64,000 nt of DNA from Bradyrhizobium sp. AZCC 2262 (GCF_036924535.1 NZ_JAZHRT010000001.1:4898001-4962000); one strand, 5' to 3'. Positions 32,762 through 42,037 are shown, counted from the first letter of the stretch. Made by a program: numbers and translations. Notes: generated from the sequence alone by a model not told the origin.

Positions 32762-33556
32762 TCAGGCCGCTTCGACGAAGCGATGCCGCTCATAGAGGAA
32801 TTCGAGCACCCGTTGCCGGCACTTGAGGTAGCCGGGGTTGGTCGCGAGCTCGAGCCGCTTGCGCGGACGCGCCAGCGGCACTTCCAGCACTTCGCCGATC
32901 CGTGCGCTGGGACCGTTGGTCATCATCACGATGCGATCCGACAGCAGCACGGCCTCGTCGACGTCGTGGGTGATCATCAGGATGGTGTTGCCGAGCTTCT
33001 GGTGCAGCGCCATCACCGAATCCTGCAGATGCGCGCGGGTCAGCGCGTCGAGCGCGCCAAAGGGCTCATCGAGCAAAAGCACCTTCGGCTCCATCGCGAG
33101 TGCGCGGGCGATGCCGACGCGCTGCTTCATGCCGCCGGACACTTCGGACGGCCGCTTGTCCTTGGCGTGAGCCATTTGCACCAGGTTGAGATTGTGCATC
33201 ACCCAGGCGTCGCGCTCGGCGCGGGTCTTGGTCGAGGCGAACACCTTGTCGACGCCCAGCCTGACGTTCTCATAGACCGTCAGCCAGGGGAGCAGGCTGT
33301 GGTTCTGGAACACCACGGCGCGGTCCGGTCCCGGCGAATTGACCTCGCGGTTTTCCAGGAGCACGCAGCCCTGGGTGGTGTCGGTGAGGCCGGCGACGAT
33401 GTTGAGCAGCGTGGACTTGCCGCAGCCGGAATGGCCGATGATCGAGACATATTCGCCCTTTTCGATCGTCAGGTTGATGTCCTTCAGCACCTCGGTCGTG
33501 GCATTGCCGCGGGTGAAGGTCTTGTCGATGTGGTCGAGCTTCAGATAGGCCTGCAT
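32762..33556 (-). CDS. nrtC: Nitrate ABC transporter ATP-binding protein
   Basis: 264 residues. Walker A GHSGCGKST, Q-loop FQNHSLLPWLT, signature SGGMKQRVGIARAL, Walker B LLLDEPFGALD and the switch histidine in LMITHDVDEAV are all present. The sequence is NrtD/TauB/SsuB-like; there is no extra nitrate-binding C-terminal domain as in cyanobacterial NrtC. It energises the NrtB channel for nitrate (or nitrite) import. ATG 33556 follows an AAGGAA site, 11 bases after the nrtB stop codon. Confidence 0.9.
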   Translation of the reverse strand: MQAYLKLDHIDKTFTRGNATTEVLKDINLTIEKGEYVSIIGHSGCGKSTLLNIVAGLTDTTQGCVLLENREVNSPGPDRAVVFQNHSLLPWLTVYENVRLGVDKVFASTKTRAERDAWVMHNLNLVQMAHAKDKRPSEVSGGMKQRVGIARALAMEPKVLLLDEPFGALDALTRAHLQDSVMALHQKLGNTILMITHDVDEAVLLSDRIVMMTNGPSARIGEVLEVPLARPRKRLELATNPGYLKCRQRVLEFLYERHRFVEAA

Positions 33557-33567
33557 GACATGTTCCT

Positions 33568-34476
33568 TCAGTTCAGCGCGGTGCCGCGGGTCACGATCTT
33601 CGCCAGTCCCGCGATCAGGCGGTCGAGCACGAAGCCGATGATGCCGACATAGAACAGGGCCAGGATGATTTCGCTGATGTGCGAGGAGTTCCAGGCGTCC
33701 CAGATGAAGAAGCCGATGCCGACGCCGCCGATCAGCATTTCCGCAGCCACAATCGCCAGCCACGACAGGCCGATGCCGATGCGAAGACCCGTGAAGATGT
33801 AGGGCGCCGCCGCCGGGATCATGATCTTCGAGAAGAACTCCAGCGGATTGAGCTGCACGACGGCCGCGACGTTGCGATAATCCTGCGGGATGTTGCGGAT
33901 GCCGACCGCGGTGTTGATGATGATCGGCCACACCGACGTGATGAAGATGACGAAGATCGCCGAAGGCTGGCCATCACGGAACGCGGCAAGCGACAGCGGC
34001 AGCCAGGCGAGCGGCGGGATGGTGCGAAGTACCTGGAACAACGGATCGAGCCCGCGCATCGCCCACACCGACTGCCCGACCAGCGTGCCGAGCGCGATAC
34101 CGGCGATCGCGGCCAGCGAATAGCCCAGCGCGACGCGCTGCAGCGAGGCGGAGAGATGCCAGAACAGGCCCTTGTCGATGCCGCCGCGGTCGAAGAAGGG
34201 ATCGAAGATCAGCTCCCTGGTATCCTTGAAGACCCGCGACGGCGGCGGCAGGGTCGAGCCGGCACGACGACAGACCAACTCCCAGAACAATAACAGCAGC
34301 GCGAGCACGATGAGCGGCGGCACGACCCGCACCGCGGTCTCCCTCGCCATCTTGATGTACTTTTCGGCACGTGGCGCCGGCTTCGGCGTCATCGTCACGA
34401 CCGGCGCAGCCGTCGTGGGCGAGGTGACCGGGATTGCCACCGCCGTGGCTTCGGTTTTCATCGCATGCATCGACAT
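33568..34476 (-). CDS. nrtB: Nitrate ABC transporter permease
   Basis: 302 residues: a ~50-residue cytoplasmic N-terminus rich in Ala/Thr/Pro, then six membrane segments starting at VVPPLIVLALLLLFWELV. The EAA-type loop that contacts the ATPase reads NPLEFFSKIMIPAAAPYIFTGLRIG. Members of this branch import nitrate, sulphonates or taurine; the adjacent NrtA and nitrate reductase fix the assignment. ATG 34476 has a GGAG upstream; a further ATG at 34461 is possible. Second gene of the operon. Confidence 0.9.
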   Translation of the reverse strand: MSMHAMKTEATAVAIPVTSPTTAAPVVTMTPKPAPRAEKYIKMARETAVRVVPPLIVLALLLLFWELVCRRAGSTLPPPSRVFKDTRELIFDPFFDRGGIDKGLFWHLSASLQRVALGYSLAAIAGIALGTLVGQSVWAMRGLDPLFQVLRTIPPLAWLPLSLAAFRDGQPSAIFVIFITSVWPIIINTAVGIRNIPQDYRNVAAVVQLNPLEFFSKIMIPAAAPYIFTGLRIGIGLSWLAIVAAEMLIGGVGIGFFIWDAWNSSHISEIILALFYVGIIGFVLDRLIAGLAKIVTRGTALN

Positions 34477-34538
34477 TGAAATTGTATCTCCGCGTTTCAA
34501 TGAGCGGGCCGCGCGCTAGCCGCGCGGCCCGGTTTGGA

Positions 34539-35867
34539 TCAGACCTCAACACGCTTGATCGACAGGGACTTGAGATACGCAGCCGGATTCTCGGGATCGA
34601 ACACCTTGCCGTCGAAGAAGGTCTCCTTGCCGCGCGAGGTCGAGGTCGGGATATCCGAAGCCGCAACGCCGAGTTCCTTGGCAGCGTCCTTCCAGAGGTC
34701 TTCGCGGTTCACCTTGGCGATCAGCGCCTTGCTGTCGAAGCCCGGTTCGTACTTGCCCCAGCGGATGTCCTCGGTCATGAACCAGAGGTCGTGGCTCTGG
34801 AACGGATAGGAGGCGTGATCGGCCCAGAACCGCATGATGTGCGGCGAGTTCTCGACCACCTTGCCGGGAATGCCGTAGTCGAACTTGCCCTTGACGCGAT
34901 CGGTGACGTCATCGACGGGGCAGTTGATCCACTGCCGCTTGGCGCAGATGGCGGCGACCTCGTCACGATTTTCCGGCTTCTCGCACCACTGCTGGGCTTC
35001 CAACACGGCCATCAGCAGCGCCTTCGCCGCTTTTGGATATTTGTCGACATAGGCGGCGCGCATGCCGAAGGATTTTTCCGGATGCTTGTTCCAGAGCTCG
35101 CCGGTGGTGATGGCGGTGTATCCGATGTTCTGATGGATGAGCTGCAGGTTCCACGGCTCGCATACGCAGAAGCAATCCATGGTACCGACCTTCATGTTGG
35201 CGACCATCTGCGGCGGCGGCACCACGATGGTCTCGATGTCCTTGTCGGGATCGATGCCGCCGGCGGCGAGCCAATAGCGGATCCACAGATCGTGGGTGCC
35301 GCCCGGGAACGTCATTGCCGCCTTGATCGCTTTGCCTGAGGCTTTCTTCTTGTCCAGCGCAACCTTGAACGGCGCGGTATCGACGCCGACCTTGACGTCC
35401 TCATATTCCTTGGCGACCGAGATGCACTGACCGTTCAGATTGAGCCGCGCCAGGATGTACATCGGCGTCGGCTGATTGTTCTGCGTCACCCTGCCGGCCG
35501 AAATCAGATACGGCATCGGCGTGAGGATGTGTGCGCCGTCGATGCCATTACCCTCGGAGCCGAGCACGAGGTTGTCGCGCGTCGTTCCCCACGAGGCCTG
35601 CTTCTGCACCTCGACGTCGGGCATGCCGTATTTCGCGAAGATGCCCTTCTCCTTGGCGACGAACAGCGGCGAGGCGTCCGTCAGCGCGATGAAGCCAAGT
35701 TTCGCAGCCTTCACTTCCGGACCTGCGCCCTGCGCGAACGCGCCGGCGGGAAAGTTGAGCTTGGCGGCGGCGAGCAAGGCAGCCGTTCCGCCGGCCGCCT
35801 TCAGAAGCTGGCGGCGGCTGAGACCACGGCGCGAGGTCGGAATGGTGGGCTTCGTCATGGGCATCAT
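34539..35867 (-). CDS. nrtA: Nitrate ABC transporter substrate-binding protein
   Basis: 442 residues with a twin-arginine signal (LSRRQLLKAAGGTAALLAAA, residues 16-35), so export through Tat with cofactors or ligand is likely. The mature protein is the NrtA/CmpA type of periplasmic binding protein: PLFVAKEKGIFAKYGMPDVEVQKQ and NKHPEKSFGMRAAYVDKYPKA are characteristic, and the length fits. It binds nitrate for the NrtBC importer. It is the first gene of the cluster, with a ~150-base leader and a sigma-54-like promoter upstream. Confidence 0.92.
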   Translation of the reverse strand: MMPMTKPTIPTSRRGLSRRQLLKAAGGTAALLAAAKLNFPAGAFAQGAGPEVKAAKLGFIALTDASPLFVAKEKGIFAKYGMPDVEVQKQASWGTTRDNLVLGSEGNGIDGAHILTPMPYLISAGRVTQNNQPTPMYILARLNLNGQCISVAKEYEDVKVGVDTAPFKVALDKKKASGKAIKAAMTFPGGTHDLWIRYWLAAGGIDPDKDIETIVVPPPQMVANMKVGTMDCFCVCEPWNLQLIHQNIGYTAITTGELWNKHPEKSFGMRAAYVDKYPKAAKALLMAVLEAQQWCEKPENRDEVAAICAKRQWINCPVDDVTDRVKGKFDYGIPGKVVENSPHIMRFWADHASYPFQSHDLWFMTEDIRWGKYEPGFDSKALIAKVNREDLWKDAAKELGVAASDIPTSTSRGKETFFDGKVFDPENPAAYLKSLSIKRVEV

Positions 35868-36020
35868 TGTCCTTTTGCGTCAGTGCGTGAACGGGGCCGC
35901 CCGATTGGGGTCACCGCGCAGGGCGCAGAAGGGCGTGCTCCAGGGAGGCCCCGGAATGGCGGCGACACAATTCGGATGAGTGGTCTCGAGGGACGGCATC
36001 AATGGCGTCAGCACTAGCTA

Positions 36021-36037
36021 TTCAAGCTTCGTGCCAA
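36021..36037 (-). promoter_or_regulatory. Sigma-54-like -24/-12 promoter of nrtA
   Basis: On the minus strand TTGGCACGAAGCTTGAA agrees with TTGGCAC-N5-TTGCA except for A in place of the -12 C. It lies about 155 bases before the nrtA start codon. Nitrogen-assimilation genes are usual sigma-54/NtrC targets, which favours the call despite the -12 mismatch. Confidence 0.5.
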
Positions 36038-36087
36038 GCCTTTTGCGCTGCAAAAAAGATATATTTGTCAGATAGATATGAGCCAGA

Positions 36088-36109
36088 TGCGGCGTATTAT
36101 CGCGCCGCA
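36088..36109. promoter_or_regulatory. Inverted repeat upstream of nrtA
   Basis: TGCGGCG and CGCCGCA form a perfect 7-bp inverted repeat with an eight-base centre, about 60 bases upstream of the sigma-54-like element. It could be an activator site. Confidence 0.4.
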
Positions 36110-36145
36110 AAGGAACCGCTATTCGCATTCTAAATTTGCGATTCG

Positions 36146-36178
36146 CCCAATTTTTGTGCGGCGCACAAGAATTGGGCA
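36146..36178. promoter_or_regulatory. 33-bp near-perfect palindrome between the dioxygenase and nrtA
   Basis: Arms GCCCAATT-TTGTGCG and CGCACAA-AATTGGGC mirror each other around one central base, with a single mismatched pair. It starts 19 bases after the dioxygenase stop codon, without a following T run, and lies about 110-140 bases upstream of the nrtA sigma-54-like promoter. It is either a transcript end for the dioxygenase gene or an enhancer/operator of nrtA. Confidence 0.6.
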
Positions 36179-36197
36179 AGCGCTAAAATCGGTGTCC

Positions 36198-37112
36198 CTA
36201 AGCGTCCTCTTTGGCCTTCGCCATCATCGGTTTCGGCGCGTTTCCGTCGCCCGGCTTCATCCGGAATTCGTAGGTCATGAGGTGCCATGGCTCGCCCGTC
36301 GGCTTGCCGTCCGGCATCGTCGGATCGGTGCGCTTTTCGATTTTGGCGATCAGTTCGTCCTTGACCCCGAACACGACGTCGGAATCGAGATATTTGTCGC
36401 CGTCCATGAAGACATGCGTGATCAGCGGCTGGTGACCGGGCGCGTCGACCAGGAAATGCACATGGGCCGGCCGCATCGCATGGCGGCGGGTCTGCACGAT
36501 CATCTCGCCGACCGGGCCGTCGGTCGGGATCGGATAGCTGCACGGCAGGATGGTGCGGAAGAAGAATTTTCCATCGGCGTCGGTGATGAAGCGCGCCCGC
36601 GACGACGGCCCCTCCGTCGCATAGGCCGGCTTCTGGGAATCATAGAAGCCGTCATCATCGGCATGCCAGACGTCCACCGGCACGCCAGCCAGCGGCTTGC
36701 CCTGGAGGTCGGTGACGCGGCTCTGCACGAACATCCGCTCGCCGGACAGATTGGCCGAGATATCGGTGCCATGCGGCGTCACCTTGTGCTCGCCGACATA
36801 GAACGGGCCGAGCACCGTGGTCTCGGTGGCGCCCTCGCGCTCCCGGTGGTTGACCGCATCGACCAGCATCGACACGCCAAGCACGTCGGAGAGCAGGATG
36901 AACTCCTGCCGGATCGGGGTGCACTTCTGACCGGTCCGGGTCAGAAAATCGATCGCATATTCCCACTCCTCGAAGGTGAGATCGGTCCTGCGCACATAGT
37001 CGTGAAGCGATTTCACCAGTTCCTGCAGCAGGAATTTGGCGCGCGGATCCGGCGTGTCGTCAAAGCTGCGGATCACGGCGGCGGTCAGTTCGGTTTCGCT
37101 GAATTGGCGCAT
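36198..37112 (-). CDS. Intradiol ring-cleavage dioxygenase
   Basis: 304 residues of the catechol/hydroxyquinol 1,2-dioxygenase type. A helical dimerisation domain (residues 1-100) precedes the catalytic beta-sandwich. Fe(III) ligands are the Tyr in DDDGFYDSQ, the Tyr in LPCSYPIPTDG and the two His in AMRPAHVHFLV. The early GPFYVGEHKV motif is the usual intradiol signature. Length and N-domain favour hydroxyquinol (1,2,4-trihydroxybenzene) 1,2-dioxygenase over catechol dioxygenase, but this is not certain. The gene is alone on this strand, with the nrtA control region downstream and a divergent serine hydrolase upstream. Confidence 0.87.
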   Translation of the reverse strand: MRQFSETELTAAVIRSFDDTPDPRAKFLLQELVKSLHDYVRRTDLTFEEWEYAIDFLTRTGQKCTPIRQEFILLSDVLGVSMLVDAVNHREREGATETTVLGPFYVGEHKVTPHGTDISANLSGERMFVQSRVTDLQGKPLAGVPVDVWHADDDGFYDSQKPAYATEGPSSRARFITDADGKFFFRTILPCSYPIPTDGPVGEMIVQTRRHAMRPAHVHFLVDAPGHQPLITHVFMDGDKYLDSDVVFGVKDELIAKIEKRTDPTMPDGKPTGEPWHLMTYEFRMKPGDGNAPKPMMAKAKEDA

Positions 37113-37246
37113 TTTTCTGTCCTGCGGGAATAGACCAAGGCTGCCGGCAGCCTATACCAGCGTCCCGCGGGGGGTAAGCGCGACTGGTTGGAACGCAGCA
37201 CACTTTTCGGCTATCAAGGCCGCATCCCAGCCGGAGATCTGTGCCG

Positions 37247-38509
37247 ATGTTAGCCCCCACCCCTGCCTCGCCCGAACAAGCCGGAATGTCCAAGGCGGCG
37301 CTCGATCGCCTCGAAAATCACCTCAAGCAGCGCTACGTCGACGCCGGCCGCTTTCCGGGAACGCAGCTCCTGATCTACCGCCGCGGCAAGGTCGTGCATT
37401 CGACCGCGCAGGGCTTCGCCGACCTCGAGCGCAAGGTGCCGGTCAAGGACGACACGATCTTCCGCATTTATTCGATGACCAAGCCGCTCACGAGCGTGGC
37501 CTTCATGATGCTGGTCGAGGAAGGCCGCGTCGCGCTTGACGAGCCCGTGCACAAATACATTCCGGCCTGGAAGAATCTTGGCGTGTTCATGGCCGGCACT
37601 CATCCGGCCTTCCTGACCCGCCCGCCGACGCGTCCGATGCTGATCGTGGACCTGTTGCGCCACACTTCGGGCCTTACCTATGGCTTCCAGCAGCGCAGCA
37701 ATGTCGATGCCGCCTATCGCGAGACCAAGATCGGCGAGGTGATCAAGGCCGGCTCGCTGCAGACCATGATCGACGACCTCGCAAAAATCCCGCTGGAATT
37801 CTCGCCGGGCGAGGCCTGGAACTATTCCGTCGCCACCGACGTACTCGGCTATCTCATAGGCGTGATCAGCGGCAAGCCGTTCGAGCAGTTTCTAAAAGAA
37901 CGCATCTTCGATCCGCTCGGCATGAACGACACCGACTTCTTCGTACCGAAGGAAAAGGCGCATCGTTTGGCGGCCTGCTATTCGGCCGGCGTGCAGATCG
38001 GCATGACTGCCGGCGAGACCAAACTGACGCTGCAGGACGACCCGGCCACGAGTTCGTTCCTGTCGCCGCCCTCGTTCATCTCCGGCGGAGGCGGCCTGTG
38101 CTCGACCGTGGCCGACTATCTCACCTTCTGCCGGGCGCTGCTCAATGGCGGCGAACTCGGCGGTGTCCGCCTGCTGGGCCCGAAGACGCTGAAGCTCATG
38201 GCGTCGAACCATTTGCCCGGCGGCGTCGACCTGCCGGCGATGTCGCGCTCGCTGTTCTCGGAAGCCGCCTATAACGGCATCGGCTTCGGTCTGGGCTTTG
38301 CCGTCACCATGAACCCGGCGCAGACGCTGATCGCCGGCAGTCCCGGCGAGTTCAACTGGGGCGGCGCGGCGACCACCTCGTTCTTCATTGATCCGGCGGA
38401 AGAACTGATCATGATCTTCATGACGCAGGTGCTGCCGTCGAGCGCTTATCCGTTGCGGCGCGAGCTGCGCACCATGGTGTATGCCGCGATCACCGACAGC
38501 AATCTCTGA
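37247..38509 (+). CDS. Serine beta-lactamase-like hydrolase (class C / EstB fold)
   Basis: 420 residues. The SxxK motif SMTK is in FRIYSMTKPLTSVAFM and the second motif YSV in WNYSVATDVLGYL; the third motif is replaced by the GEFNWGG type of EstB-like esterases. There is no signal peptide, so it is probably a cytoplasmic esterase, lactonase or amidase rather than a beta-lactamase. ATG 37247 has a GGAG upstream; a GTG at 37241 is an alternative. It is divergent from the dioxygenase gene over 134 bases and may be co-regulated with it. Confidence 0.85.
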   Translation: MLAPTPASPEQAGMSKAALDRLENHLKQRYVDAGRFPGTQLLIYRRGKVVHSTAQGFADLERKVPVKDDTIFRIYSMTKPLTSVAFMMLVEEGRVALDEPVHKYIPAWKNLGVFMAGTHPAFLTRPPTRPMLIVDLLRHTSGLTYGFQQRSNVDAAYRETKIGEVIKAGSLQTMIDDLAKIPLEFSPGEAWNYSVATDVLGYLIGVISGKPFEQFLKERIFDPLGMNDTDFFVPKEKAHRLAACYSAGVQIGMTAGETKLTLQDDPATSSFLSPPSFISGGGGLCSTVADYLTFCRALLNGGELGGVRLLGPKTLKLMASNHLPGGVDLPAMSRSLFSEAAYNGIGFGLGFAVTMNPAQTLIAGSPGEFNWGGAATTSFFIDPAEELIMIFMTQVLPSSAYPLRRELRTMVYAAITDSNL

Positions 38510-38614
38510 GAACCGACGGCCGGGCCGCATGACGGAACCCGGCCGCTCTTGAACCCGGCTGAATATCTTACTTTATCCTCCTATTATTCTTGGCGAAATT
38601 CGGCGGCTTCTCCT

Positions 38615-40159
38615 ATGCTTTCGGTATTGGGGGCCGATCCGGGGCGTGTGTTGCCGAAACCTTCACTACCAGTGCGTCTTGCCCTTCTGGTTGCGGGAAC
38701 CACGCTGCCGCTGATTCTTTTCGCGGCCGGCATTGTTTTCAACCATTACAGGCAGGACCGCCAGACCGCTACCCAACGCGTGTTTGAAACGGTTTACAGC
38801 ATTCGTCTCGTGCTTGATGCGGAGATGCAGCGGATCACCGGCGCGCTGCAGGTATTGTCGCTGACAAACACCCTGCACCACCGGGATTTCGAGGGATTCC
38901 GCCGCATCTGCCAGGGTTTTCTCGACCAGTATGGCGAAGGCGGCGTCGTGCTGGTGGCTGACCGCAAAGGACGTCAGGTGTTCTCCTCGCTCACGCCTGA
39001 CACGGCAAACCTGCCGTTCCGCAACAACCTGCCCATGGTCGAGAAAGTCTTCGCGGAGAAGAAGCCAGTCTATTCCAACCTGTTCTTTGGGACGGTCAAG
39101 AAGCGGCTGATCGTGACGATCGAAGTGCCGGTGATGCAGGGCGACGAGGTGCTTTACGACATCTCGTTCAGCCCGCCGATCGAAATATTCCAGGCCATGA
39201 TCGAGCAGCAGCGGCCGAACCGGGATTGGACGATCTCTATCTTCGACAGCGAAGGCACCAATTTCGCGCGCACGCCGAATCCTCAGGAGACCGTCGGCAA
39301 GCGCGCATCGCCCTCGCTCCACGCCGAGATGTTCAGGACTCCGGAATCCACCGTGTCGACCGTATCGCTCGAGGGCGTGCCGCTGATCACGAGCTTCGCC
39401 CGCTCTTCGCTCACCGGCTGGACGGTCGCCGCAGGCGTCGCCGAAAGCTCGCTGGTCGCGCCGCTCTGGCGCAACCTCGCGATCACAAGCGTGATGGGCG
39501 CCGTGCTCCTGATGGTCGGTCTCGCCTTTGCGGTGCGGATGGCGACCCAGATCGCGCGTGGCGAGATGCTGCACAATCTCCTGATCGAGGAACTCAACCA
39601 CCGCGTCAAGAACACGCTCGCAGTCCTGCAGTCGATCGCCACCCAGACGTTCCGGAGCGCAAGCCGGGCCGAGCGCGCGAAGTTCGAGGGAAGGCTCGGC
39701 GCGCTGGCGGAGGCGCACAATCTGCTGAGCCAGGAAAAATGGCAGGGCGCCGAGTTGCGGGAAGTGATCACGCGGGTGCTGCAGCCCTATCTGCTCAACA
39801 CTCCGGAGCGGATGCGGATGTTCGGGCCGCAGGTTCCGCTGTCGCCGCGGCTCGCCGTGGTGCTGTCGATGATCGTGCACGAGATCGCGACCAACGCGGC
39901 GAAGTACGGCGCGCTTTCGAACGAGACCGGCACCGTGGCGCTGGACTGGGAGATCCTCGAGGAAAGGGACGGGCGCAAGCTGCGGCTGATCTGGACCGAG
40001 GCCGGCGGCCCGCCGGTCACGGCGCCGGTGCAGCGCGGCTTCGGCTCGCGGCTGATCGAGCGCAGCACGCGCGACCAGCTCGGCGGTGAAGCGACCGTCG
40101 ACTTCCTGCCGCGCGGCGTCATCTACACGGTGAGCTGCGCGCTCGACAGGGAGGAATAG
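38615..40159 (+). CDS. HWE-family sensor histidine kinase
   Basis: 514 residues. Membrane segment near the N-terminus (LALLVAGTTLPLILFAAGIVF), a periplasmic double-Cache-like sensor (about residues 40-260), and a second membrane segment (LAITSVMGAVLLMVGLAF). The cytoplasmic part has the HWE phosphoacceptor motif EELNHRVKNTLAVLQSIATQ and the compact ATPase domain with HEIATNAAKYGALS and GFGSRLIERS. HWE kinases commonly signal to single-domain or anti-anti-sigma receivers; none is adjacent. Start uncertain: ATG 38615 is chosen because the coding pattern becomes typical there; the frame opens at 38549. Confidence 0.85.
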   Translation: MLSVLGADPGRVLPKPSLPVRLALLVAGTTLPLILFAAGIVFNHYRQDRQTATQRVFETVYSIRLVLDAEMQRITGALQVLSLTNTLHHRDFEGFRRICQGFLDQYGEGGVVLVADRKGRQVFSSLTPDTANLPFRNNLPMVEKVFAEKKPVYSNLFFGTVKKRLIVTIEVPVMQGDEVLYDISFSPPIEIFQAMIEQQRPNRDWTISIFDSEGTNFARTPNPQETVGKRASPSLHAEMFRTPESTVSTVSLEGVPLITSFARSSLTGWTVAAGVAESSLVAPLWRNLAITSVMGAVLLMVGLAFAVRMATQIARGEMLHNLLIEELNHRVKNTLAVLQSIATQTFRSASRAERAKFEGRLGALAEAHNLLSQEKWQGAELREVITRVLQPYLLNTPERMRMFGPQVPLSPRLAVVLSMIVHEIATNAAKYGALSNETGTVALDWEILEERDGRKLRLIWTEAGGPPVTAPVQRGFGSRLIERSTRDQLGGEATVDFLPRGVIYTVSCALDREE

Positions 40160-40175
40160 CTCGATACGAAGATGG

Positions 40176-41495
40176 CTACTTAAGCATCTCCGGCACGATC
40201 AGCCGCGGCAGAAACAGTGAGACCTCGGGCCAGACGATCAGCGCGGCCAGCACCAGCAGCATCGGAACCAGCATGATGGCCGTGTCCTTGAGCGCATAGC
40301 GCAGCCGTACGCCCGCGATCGAGCAGGCGATCATCAGGCACAGCCCATACGGCGGCGTCACCAGCCCAAACGCCAGCGAGACGATCGAGATGATCGCAAA
40401 CTGCACCGGATGGAGGTCGACCGATTTCGCCAGCGGTTCCAGCACGGTGCCGACGATGACGATCGCCGGAATCGCGTCGAGGAAGCAGCCCACCACCAGA
40501 AAGCAGAACGCGATGAAGAAGCCGGCCCCGATCGGGCCCATGCCCCAGGTCGAGACGTTGGCCAGCAGTTCCTGCGGAATCTTGTAGTAGGCCAGCAGCC
40601 AGCCGAAAGCGCTTGCGGTGCCGACGCAAAACAGCGCGACTCCGGCCAGACGCCCGGTGTCGAGCAGCGCCTTGTAGAGTTCTCGCGCTCCGGTTTCCCG
40701 GTAAAAGAACGCCGATAGCGCAACGGAATAAAGCACCGCGACGCAGGCGGATTCGGTCGCGGTGAACCACCCCAGCAAAATGCCGCCGACGATGATGAAC
40801 GGCGTGATCAGCGCCGGTATCGACCGCCAGATGGCGCAGCACATCTCCCTCCAGGTGTCTTTCGGATAGGTCGGATAGCCGCGGCGAACGGCATAGACAT
40901 GCACGGTCGCCATCTGCGCGCCCGCGATCAGCAGGCCGGGTATGATGCCGGCCAAGTACATCGCGGCGATCGAGGTCGAGATCAGGCCGCCCCACACGAT
41001 CATCAGGATCGAGGGCGGGATGATGACGGCGAGCACGGCCGACACCGCGGTGATGGCGATGGAGAACGAGAGGTCGTAGCCCTCCTTGGTTTGGGCGTCG
41101 ATGAAGATCTTGGACTGGCTCGCCGCGTCCGCGGTGGAAGAGCCGGAAATGCCGGCAAAGAACACCGACAGCACGACGTTGATCTGAGCCAGCGATCCCG
41201 GCCAATGCCCGACCATCGAGCGCGACAACGCGACCAGGCGATCGGTGATGCCGCCGATGCTCATCAGGTTGGCGGTCAGGAGGAAGAATGGCACCGCCAG
41301 CAGGATGAACGAATTGTAGGCGTTGAAGGTCTCCTGCGCGAGCGTCATGATCGACAGATGCGGCTCGATCAAAAGGATCGGCACACAGGCAAGGCCGAGC
41401 GCAAAGGCGACCGGCACGCGAATAATGAGCAGGCCGATGAAAACCCCGAACAGCACCATGGCCGCCTGTCCGGCAGAAAGAACATTGCCGCTCAT
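40176..41495 (-). CDS. TRAP transporter large permease (DctM)
   Basis: 439 residues with about twelve hydrophobic segments of the DctM family. Characteristic stretches: FAGISGSSTADAASQSKIF (the SGSSxADA motif), IPPSILMIVWG and, near the end, FGLVTPPYGLCLMIA. It carries a dicarboxylate-like or other carboxylic solute with a sodium gradient, using the DctP protein. The ATG overlaps the dctQ stop codon (ATGA), so the two permeases are made together. Confidence 0.92.
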   Translation of the reverse strand: MSGNVLSAGQAAMVLFGVFIGLLIIRVPVAFALGLACVPILLIEPHLSIMTLAQETFNAYNSFILLAVPFFLLTANLMSIGGITDRLVALSRSMVGHWPGSLAQINVVLSVFFAGISGSSTADAASQSKIFIDAQTKEGYDLSFSIAITAVSAVLAVIIPPSILMIVWGGLISTSIAAMYLAGIIPGLLIAGAQMATVHVYAVRRGYPTYPKDTWREMCCAIWRSIPALITPFIIVGGILLGWFTATESACVAVLYSVALSAFFYRETGARELYKALLDTGRLAGVALFCVGTASAFGWLLAYYKIPQELLANVSTWGMGPIGAGFFIAFCFLVVGCFLDAIPAIVIVGTVLEPLAKSVDLHPVQFAIISIVSLAFGLVTPPYGLCLMIACSIAGVRLRYALKDTAIMLVPMLLVLAALIVWPEVSLFLPRLIVPEMLK

Positions 41496-42007
41496 TGTTG
41501 TGCCCCAAGCAAAATCCGCATCTCGTCGAAGATCTGTTCGCCCGCAAATACGATCCACGTCACGCCTGCCACCGGCCAGGCGACATGGATCAGCCAGAGC
41601 GGCAGATCAGCCAGTTCCGACGTCCGGTTCCAGGCGAACCGCGTGAATTCGAGCCCGGCCCACACAAACACCAGCGCCATCGCCAGCACGCCAAGCCGCG
41701 CGAGAATTCGCACCATGGCCTCGCTTCGGCGTGACAGGTCAGGCCAGACGTCGACTTCGAAATGCTGCGACTCTCTGATGCCGACCATGGCGCCGATCAT
41801 GATCGTCCAGACAAAGAGGAATCGGGCCATCTCCTCGGTCCAGATGTAGGACGGGATGAGCGGCGTGTAGCGCGAGATGATTTGCAGCGTGACCGGAACG
41901 ACCAGAATGCCGACGCAGGCGGCAAGCAGGATTTCCAGCAGTTTTGCATAGGCCGCCGTCGCTCGGCGCCACAGCGACGGGTTCGGCGGCATCGATATTT
42001 CAGTCAT
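41492..42007 (-). CDS. TRAP transporter small permease (DctQ)
   Basis: 171 residues with four membrane segments and the family motif WTEEMARFLFVWTIMIGA. A conserved RESQHFEVDVW loop follows. Pairs with the large permease; ATG 42007 has a GGAG site. Confidence 0.9.
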   Translation of the reverse strand: MTEISMPPNPSLWRRATAAYAKLLEILLAACVGILVVPVTLQIISRYTPLIPSYIWTEEMARFLFVWTIMIGAMVGIRESQHFEVDVWPDLSRRSEAMVRILARLGVLAMALVFVWAGLEFTRFAWNRTSELADLPLWLIHVAWPVAGVTWIVFAGEQIFDEMRILLGAQQ

Positions 42008-42037
42008 CACGGCTCCGGGGGATCACGATCATGGAAT

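Noticed and set aside
35868..36020. NasT/ANTAR-type twin hexaloop antiterminator in the nrtA leader
   Set aside because: Searched because Bradyrhizobium uses NasST; stems found have loops of the wrong size and no terminator with a T run follows, so it is not called.
40180..41547. 455-codon frame overlapping the TRAP large permease on the same strand
   Set aside because: Out of frame with DctM, Arg/His-rich and without membrane segments.
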